A stretch of DNA of 64,000 bases from Telmatactis stephensoni. Its lineage: Eukaryota; Cnidaria; Anthozoa; Actiniaria; Isophelliidae. This document shows positions 23,003-32,000 of the stretch, one piece after another (position 1 is the stretch's first letter; each line of letters opens with the position of its first letter). A program made the position numbers and the translations under genes. Where the stretch lies: positions 496,001 to 560,000 of the forward strand of contig JALIZF010001875.1 of assembly GCA_029948255.1 (NCBI GenBank), written 5' to 3'. Below the pieces are notes generated by a model, which did no database searches, had not been told where the DNA came from, and saw only the letters and a list, made by a program, of their open reading frames with translations.

Positions 23003-26000
23003 TTATTTATTTATTTAAAAGGAATATCATAACATTATCAATTATTTCAATTTCTGTTGATTGCAACAAACATCAGATTGAGTCAATGATTGTACTGTCT
23101 TACTCACCAGAAAATGAAGCAACTGTTACATTTGACTTAGTGACTTCTGTGTGTTGTCCAGTTTTAAGCTTAATTTGTATTCAGTTTCTTGTAATTTCCG
23201 GGCCAAAAGTGGAAAGTACTTCATTGCATTCCTCTAGAGAATCACAACGGTATGCAAAGAGACCAAGTGAGCCCAGGAGCTGCTCTGTATTGCGCATCTC
23301 GCAATGAAGAGAACATAATGATATATTACTTAAATCTTCTTCGAGAAGAAAGAGCAAGTCATCTCTAATCCCTTTCCACCTAAAAAAAATGATCATTAAT
23401 TACCACAACACATCTGTCAATACTGATTGTTTGCAAAAATTCAATGATCAGAATAAGTTAACATTCAAATATTGACTAGACCTTAATGTAGCAGCATGAA
23501 ATTCAATTTGATAATAACAATTATACAATACTAACAGCTCATTTCTATCTATTCCAATGAACCAACAGCTGACAGAAACATGGAATAAAATGTGTGTATG
23601 AGGGGTGGGCTATTTGTATGGAAGGGATAAATACCTCAAAGCTCGGCTTTTATCCATATTCATTATTTATTCTTTATGAGAGAATGAAGCACAGTTCAGA
23701 TGTCAGCAGAGCGAGCTCGACTGTGCGTGCACCTTTTGAATATTTGCTTCAAAATATATAATAAAACAAATAGAACAGCTTTTTCCGTGCTCCGTTCAGT
23801 AATAAAGCACTTAGGAAGTGCCAAGAGCACTCAAGAAGTAGGGAGCAGTCGCCTACAGATCATGCTCCCTACACTTCTTTCCTGCTCTCGTCACTGCATG
23901 CTTTATTACTGAACGGAGCATGGAGAAAGCTGTTCTATTTGTTAAACATCCCTCAGGCCATAGCCTTATTATGTGATTGAGGAAGGTTTCACACAAAAAC
24001 CATTCAAAAACACAATCACAGATTAGATAATTGTTGCTGAATTCCCAGAAGGAAACCCTAAACAATTGTTTTTCAATTCCATTCAGAGCAATACTAACGC
24101 ACTTCATGATAATACACAAAAGTTTTTTTTGTTGAGAATATTGCATCAGTTGGCTCAGCTAGTAGTATAGTGGTCAAAGGCAGTAGTGCAGAAGGTCTCG
24201 GGTTGGAATCCCAGTTGTTAATCAAAGACTTTTTTTACCTGTAATAGCTACTTAGTGTATTTCTAAGAAAATTTCTAAGTCTCCATCTACACATAGATGG
24301 TCTAAGGAAGTATGGGATGAAATTAGATATTCAAGGGATGTATCTAGATAAACCCCAGGAATTATAAATTCAAGGGATGTATACAGATACATCCAGGGAA
24401 AGATCTAGATAAAACCCTTAAATTCATAATGACCGGGATATACATGTAAGCAATATAAAGTCCTATGAATAACAAAGAAACCCGACTCAGTCATATAATA
24501 AAAAGCATTAAGACATCTTATACACATAGCAATTAGTAAAATTACTAGCTTTGTTTAACCTGTTTATCTTTTAACAAATAATATTTACACCAGTAACTAA
24601 ACTTACTTTCCAATATGTGACCTCACAGCAAAAACGTACACTAACGACTTTCCGTTAAACGGGTTACATCAACGACCATTTCGCGGGTCGTTCGCGACTA
24701 CTAAACGACTTACTCGCGCCTTGCAAACGCCTTGCTCGCGACTGCTAACGGGAGGCTCGCGGAACGTTCGCGGACAGCTCGCGGTATGGCTTAAACGGCT
24801 TGATAAGACTCATTAAACGCTTAACGACTTGCATGCACACCGAATTCAAGATCAGTCTACCGGCATGATAAACACCACATGATCAGTTTATTATCGTACT
24901 GGAAAAATCATTAACTTTATAACTTCTAGCCTTTCTTTTCCTTTTCATTATCAATAAAATATAAACACTTTAACAAGCAAAGAAATTCCACAGGCTTACC
25001 AGGCTCTTCCTGTGCTGTAGTTGTCCGTTAAGATTTCGAATGATTGAGCGATTCTAAGCGTCTCAAAAATATACTTTCAGTACACTTCTTTGAAATAAAA
25101 TGAGTTCAAAACATTCTTTGACTACTAAATTGATAAAATATCAGTGTTATTTAGCCTTGGGAATGGTTTAAGAGAGATTTTTTTACTCTTGACGAGAGGT
25201 AGTTTGCCGCCCCCCGTGTAGGGAAAGATAAACAAGGCATGAAATGCCGAAGTCCAACTCGCTTGGAATTCGGTCCAAAATCTCACGTTTGACTCAAGCT
25301 TTCGCCAAATCGAAAATACCGTGCAAGAGATAGATAATTACTTAATGTCCTGGCCCGAAATTCAAGCCGATCGGACCAGCGAAAGCGCTCTAAAATTAAC
25401 CTCGAACAAACAATCTCGGCTGATTTTGGTTACCATTTACATTATTGCAGTGGCAAGCCTTGTTTCCAGACTCTTCGTCCACAGGAAGCCCGTGACTTTA
25501 CTTACTTCAAGTTCAAGTGTACGGCTATAAATAACATTAGAATATAAAATCACAATATTATATGATTTACTTGGTATCAATATAAATTTTATTCATGTAT
25601 GGTTTTAAAAAATTCAAGATTGATTGTTTGTTTTGCTACCATGTCAACCTAGTGTTGCCATGGAAACGTGCATCAACAAGCAAGGGCTTCTATGTCAGAG
25701 CATCAAAAACTTTACATTAACAATCGAACAAACATGGATGAACTAGAAGAATGTGCTAACTTGGATAGACTGACATCATTTTTAGATAAAGGCTCTGGCT
25801 GTACACTGGGGAAAGGTGGACAAAACTGCTCCAACCAATTCGTCAGAGAAAATTTGATCTTCAACTTAACTAACGTATTGGAACTGTCCAGCACCGAACT
25901 GGATCTGGTGATACTCGCTTGCATCCAATCTTTTGTGCATGCCGATCAGCCAGGAGAAAAAAGAACCAGATCACCTAGATGTTCATTCATGTATCAGTCA

Positions 26001-29000
26001 AAACCAGTATGTAAGGAGATGTTTCTCCATGTATATGGCATCAGCTATTCACGATTTCGACGATTGAAAGATCACCATGAGATTCACGGAATACACCCAA
26101 GACAACACGGAAACACAAAAAGAACACCATGGAATGCGCTTCCATTTACTGCTGTGGAAGAGATAAAGAGTTTCATAACAAACTATACTGATTAATATTA
26201 GGTCATAATAATAATTATTAGTGTGCAATTTTAGCTTAACCCTATTTTCTATACTCATAAAAATCATTATTGATATTTCATAGACTTATAATTATTATCA
26301 ATATATCTATTAATAAACTTGCTTGATTCATAATGTTGTCATTCACTGTCTAGCTGCTTTTTGTAACCGCGCCTGCATGCCAAAACACTGAACTTCAAGG
26401 TTAGCATCAAGTCTATTTTTATCGGCGGTGTAGTGACGCACAGAAATATAAATGTATTTTAGCCCGCTCTTAATATGGAAGGCTGCTTTTTGTTCTAAGT
26501 CCTACTCACAACTAATTTGAATTCGTCTGTACCAAATCTTAACAGTGCGGGAGGGGTATGTTAATATGCTTTTGTAAATTCATTTTGTAGTAAATAGTAT
26601 TTACAATATCTAATATTTCTTTGTTGGTTGGTTTAGTCATATCGTTGATCTTGTTTCATCAACCATTAGCTTGGTAATAAAATTACTAATGGTTGATGAA
26701 ACAAGATCAACGATATAGTATTTACAATGTCAATTCTATCGGATTATTAAAAACTGAAAATACCCTTCCCGGGTCAGGTCAGCAATCTTTTTTCCGCTAA
26801 CCGTTAGCTTGCTGTTCGCTTTAGCAAGTTGCGAACGATTACAAAAGACTTCTTTGTTCTTTTGTACCATTAGCTTTACGCTCACCTTAGCGAGTTGCGA
26901 ACGATTACAAGAGCCTTCTTTGCTCTTTTGTTCTTTTGTTCCATTAGCTTGCCGCTGGCACCTTAGCGAGCTGCGAACGATTACAAAAGACTTCTTTGTT
27001 CTTTTGTACCATTAGCTTTACGCTCACCTTAGCGAGTTGCGAACGATTACAAGAGCCTTCTTTGCTCTTTTGTTCCACAACAAGCTTGCTTTTACGATCG
27101 ATTACAACAGACTTCTTTGTTGTTTTATCCCAAAAAGCTTGCCACTCGCCTTCGCACTTTACGATCAATTACAGCATACTTCTTTGTTCTTTTGTTTTGT
27201 TTAAATCGAATTGCACAATAACTCTAACCACCTACCGCACAAAAAACACGTATAAATGCAAATCATTACAACACAGCAGTACACACACGATTCTGTAACT
27301 CTTAGCAACGACATCGATCAATTTAAAACTATAAGCAAAATGTCCGTTAATGACACAGTAGAAGTAATCTGGAAAACTAACTGTCAGTGGCGTGACCATC
27401 CGCATTGGCCAAAACGCAAAGAGCTAAAACTGGCTGATGAAAATTGCGGTGATGGCAAGAGGTGGCCTAAATTAATGAAAGGCGATGCCGTTAAGGTCAA
27501 ATTTGGTACCAGATGGTATGATGCAGAAGTGGTTCAGGAATGGGAGCAAAAAACATGGAAAGGTATTATGGAGTTTGAATAATATATATGACAGTCCCTG
27601 TATGTCCTGTATAATCAGTATATTTTCTTGATCAATTAGAAGATCGGCTAATGGGAGACTATAATTATTAGCTCTTGACTAGTATTCTCATCTATAATCT
27701 TTTAATACCAACAGGAAAATCACAAGCCAACCATCCTCCAGAGTCAGAGCCTACGGCGCAAACCACCACAGAGTCAGACCCTACGCCGCAAACTACTACA
27801 GAATCACAGTCTACGCCGCAAACTACTACAGAATCAGAGACTACGCCGCAAACCACCACAGAGTCAGAGACTACGCCGCAAACCAGCAGAGAGACCCCCC
27901 ACCCATACGAACAGTACCTTGCCGGCCAGAAGGAAAGACAATCCTTATGGGACAAAAACCGCGCAAAACGATCTCTGGAGTTCGAAAAGATCGCCCTCCA
28001 AAAGCAGCTGGAAGCGAAAGACAGTGAATGCAAGAAATTGGCTGACGTGGTAAAAAATCTGAAACATGCAAACGAGCGTATGTGCAGGGTAAGCTCTTAT
28101 CATTCTTGAAACTCATTGGGTGCGATGTTAGCGGTTCGATTTATCCCTGTGTTATTTTCGAGCTAGAGTGAAGTCAAAAAACCCGTGAAACAAAATCTAA
28201 TAGTCAGTGTGTAATAGTCAGATGTATACAAAAGAAAACAATGGAAATTTGGTCTACTAGTGTTTATTAGTCTACTAACTATTTCACGGGTTTTTTGACT
28301 TCACTCTATTTATTTCACAGATATAATAAATGCACTCTAGTGTAAACAATCTTTTGAGGCACAAAGAAAATAAGACGTGTAAAAAGCGAGTTGATGCACA
28401 AGTATAGATATTATCTTAAGTACATCTCAATTTCGTGAACTTCAGGTTGTCGAGCGACTATGTGACAGAGTAGAAGAAATGGAGAGAGCTCTAACTGCCA
28501 GATTTGACAGCCTAGAAAACCGCCTGCCATCCCTCGTTGCACCTTCTCGGAGTATTCCAAGTGACCTATCCACCATTGACCTATGTACGCTTGATGAGAT
28601 AATGACAACTGAACCTTCGCCATCTAATGCTACGCCACCTCCGTCAACAACTCAGCAACAGCCTCAGCCACCAGCTATTCAGTCCACACCAGAACATACA
28701 CAGCAACCCTCTAATAACTTCACCGCTGACGTAACAGAAGATTTCGTTCGAAATCACGTCACACCCAGAAAAATTGGCCGCGTCCTATCCACCTTGAAGG
28801 ACAACAACTGTCGACACAACTGCGCTGTAAAGCTCCTACCAACATTCTTCTCAGATGAAATCTTAGCCATCAGCAACACAGACGGCAACTACGGCAAGCT
28901 TGGTTTGGATCAGGCAAAGCTACATTCCCTTAAAGGTTATTATTTATTATGTTTTTATTTCAGTATTTTTCTTATTGTCTATTTTTTATTCATCCATCTA

Positions 29001-32000
29001 TCCATTCGTAACCTCGTTTGTTTGCTTGTTGGTTTATTTATCTTGATTCCTTGTAGCTGGGATTTATTTTGTCACTGCGGTATGGTCACTGCCAATTAAT
29101 TAAAATTGATGTATGACTTTATTAACGATTGGCTTTTCTATCTTTCAGCTCTTGTCTTCGCATGCTATCCTTTGGAGCCTTGGGAGAACTCGGAGGCATC
29201 ATGGAGAAAGATTAAAGGAAAAATAAATTCTAGATGTAGAACAGTGAAACATTTCAAAATTGCGGCTTCAAAACAATAAAAGTTTATGCTAGTAATATTA
29301 TAGTCATGTGTTAGTATTAATAAAATTCTACTGTCAAATAATTGTAAAAATACGATCTTTAATAAAACTAATATGGTATTAACAATTCTGTGTACTTTTT
29401 GAAGTGTTAAAGTGTTGCATTTGAATTTGAGAGCAAAATGTATTACAAAGAGCGGATGGTTTCCCTGTGATAGGTCACACACGGGCACCCCAGGCAATCA
29501 TCTAGAAGTACGTACAATGCAATATGAAGCAAATAGAAGCGTCTGGGTTCGAATCCTCACGGAATGATTTTGTTTTTTTTCGCCTTATTATGAAATAAAT
29601 ATTATGTACTCTTGTGTTTGTATGTTTTTGTCTGGTTTTGAAGCGTGGGGGAGGGAAAAAAATTAAAAAACAGCTGAAAACGCTTCAAAACCAGACAAAA
29701 ACATACAAACACAAGAGTACATAATATTTACTGTATAATAAGGCGAAAAAAAAATTCATTCTGTGAGGATTCGAACCCAGACGCTTCTATTTGCTTCATA
29801 TTGCATTGTACGCTGATGTAACGTTACGCGCTGCTCTAGATGATTGCCTTCACGTATGTTTAGACTCTTCCTCAGTCTCTCACTCGGTCGCTTCGCAAGC
29901 CGCTTCGTTTGGAATATGTTGGTGAAAACTGAACAGTCATAATAGTCCGTTATGTGCAATTTCTAGCGAATATTGAAAAAATTCCTGAAAGGTAAAAGCA
30001 TACTTTCAACTACTTTTACAAATCTACAAGCAAAACCATTGAAATGTTCGATTACAATGGTTAAACAGCTCGTGTTTCGGCTTATACTTTTACTTAAAAA
30101 AGAACAAACATAGAATCCTGATCGCTCCGTTGTGTTAACCAAAGCAATTCGATGTTATTGTTTAGTTCTTGGTAGTCTCATTTCCCAGATGTTAGCAGCC
30201 TGTTGAAATGGTTCTGTTGTAGTAAAAAAATCGTCGATATCATGTAAAGAAAGTCCGGTCCTTATAACAATTAACATTGTCATGCTAAACTCGAGTTTCG
30301 AAGTCATTTCCCCCAACGGAAATCCGTTAGGTCGTTTAACGGTTTCATCATCAGTTCGCGGATAGCTCGCGGGACGCTCGCGGACAGCTCGTGGATAGCT
30401 AGCGGAGTCTTAAACGACCTTCAAACGGGTGGCTCGCGGCCTTTGCGGATTGCTAACGGAACGCTCGCGCTCGTTAAACGACTTTGACACTCGTTTAACG
30501 GAAAGTCGTTAGTGTACGTTTTCCTGTGAGAGGTCACATATTAGCTTTAGACTGGAGGCATGAAAGACAGACTTCATCAAATCCTACAGCTAAATGTTCA
30601 TTGCATGCCTATAAATTGATAGAAATATTTCTAAGATAAAAAAAAAATACAAAAAAAAAACAACTAAACAAACACAAAAACCTCAGAAACAAACACAGTG
30701 TTTATAAAACCTATTCCAGGACTCAGTTAGTTTTTTACACAGCACTTTTCTTCTTCACCAAATTACAGCTAATAAAAACAGATGTATTTTGGTGAAAAGT
30801 TTGGTCTCTGATAAAATTTTTCTTTTGAATTTTGGGAAATGGAGTTTTCAGATTGACCAATCATGATGGATGATGGAGGGAAAATGTTTGGAAAACTTAG
30901 TTTTAGCCATTAAATGATTGCTTCATCTGAAAACTCCAACCTCAAAAATATCCATATAAAACATTAAGTTTGGGCCTTTAATACAATGAATTGAGCTGTG
31001 TAAATAACACATAGATCTCCTTAAAATGATCATTCCTGATTGGTTGATTGACTGTGGATTTTTCTTATTCTGTGCAATTAATCAATTGCAAGCATCCTTC
31101 CCATTGTCCTTTGCAGCTTGTGATTCTTTATATTTTTATTACTTTTAACAGAGACTTGCTTTTTTGTAGATGTGTTATTAATAGGAAATTGCACTATTCG
31201 AGAAGAATTAATTAATACCACTTGTATTTCATGAAAGTGGAAGAATACCATGCGATATTAAGCCACTTTCATCAAATATGCATGGACTTTTGCTATGGAA
31301 ATTCCTATACGTGTTACACTACAAGAATTAATAACATTGATTAATGAATTAACAAGTTTCATTGTAGTTCCAATTGTTGGTGAATAACATACCCTAATAG
31401 CTTTGCAGAAAACACAGAACTCAACATTATAACCACGACCACCAAGAACAAAATCTTTGTCATCTTTTTTTACTAGCATCATCAAAAGAGCCTTGTAATC
31501 CATTGTGACTAAAAGAAAACAAAATATGTATTAAGGATAAAGATTTTGGGTAAGATGATATGAAATCCCTAGTTAATCAATTTTGTATACAGATAAGTGA
31601 AAAATTGTTGAGAAATTACCTTTGAAGTTAATTTTATAAGTCTTCCCATCAACATATATCCCATTATCTTTAATAATTTGCTTTTCTTCGTTTAGACGGC
31701 TGATTAGGGCTTTAACATTATTTCTGTAAAGATACAAATTCAGAAAATAGTTTGTGATATTCTATTTTTGGGGGCTTGATTTCAGGTTGTACGTACTTAA
31801 GAAACAAATAACAATAATAATTATAATAACTTTATTACATGCAATCCTCAAGAACATTAAACTTCATGCTTTTTGCTTTTTAATGATATGACCATCAAAA
31901 ATTATCAATCCTGATTGGTCGGCTACTTGATGATTTTTCGAAATCACTGTGCAGAAAGACGAAATCACTGAAATCACACGTGCAAAAAAGTGAAATCGCC

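Larger units (their letters stand above)
24612..30542. mobile_element. 5.9-kb element nested in the protease gene
   Basis: Inverted ends: AATATGTGACCTC and, a few bases in, AACGTACACTAACGACTTTC at 24631-24656, mirrored at 30493-30542. Behind each end is a GC-rich subterminal array of CTCGCGGACAGCTCGCGG-like and TTAAACGACTT-like words (24660-24840; 30310-30500). The interior holds a possible TM-protein exon, a 168-codon transposon-type open frame and a spliced BEN-domain gene, all on the plus strand, opposite to the host gene. A target duplication could not be fixed by eye. Superfamily not assigned. Confidence 0.7.

Noticed and set aside
27692..28116. Minus-strand Val/Cys repeat frames
   Set aside because: Antisense of the BEN gene's TTES linker.
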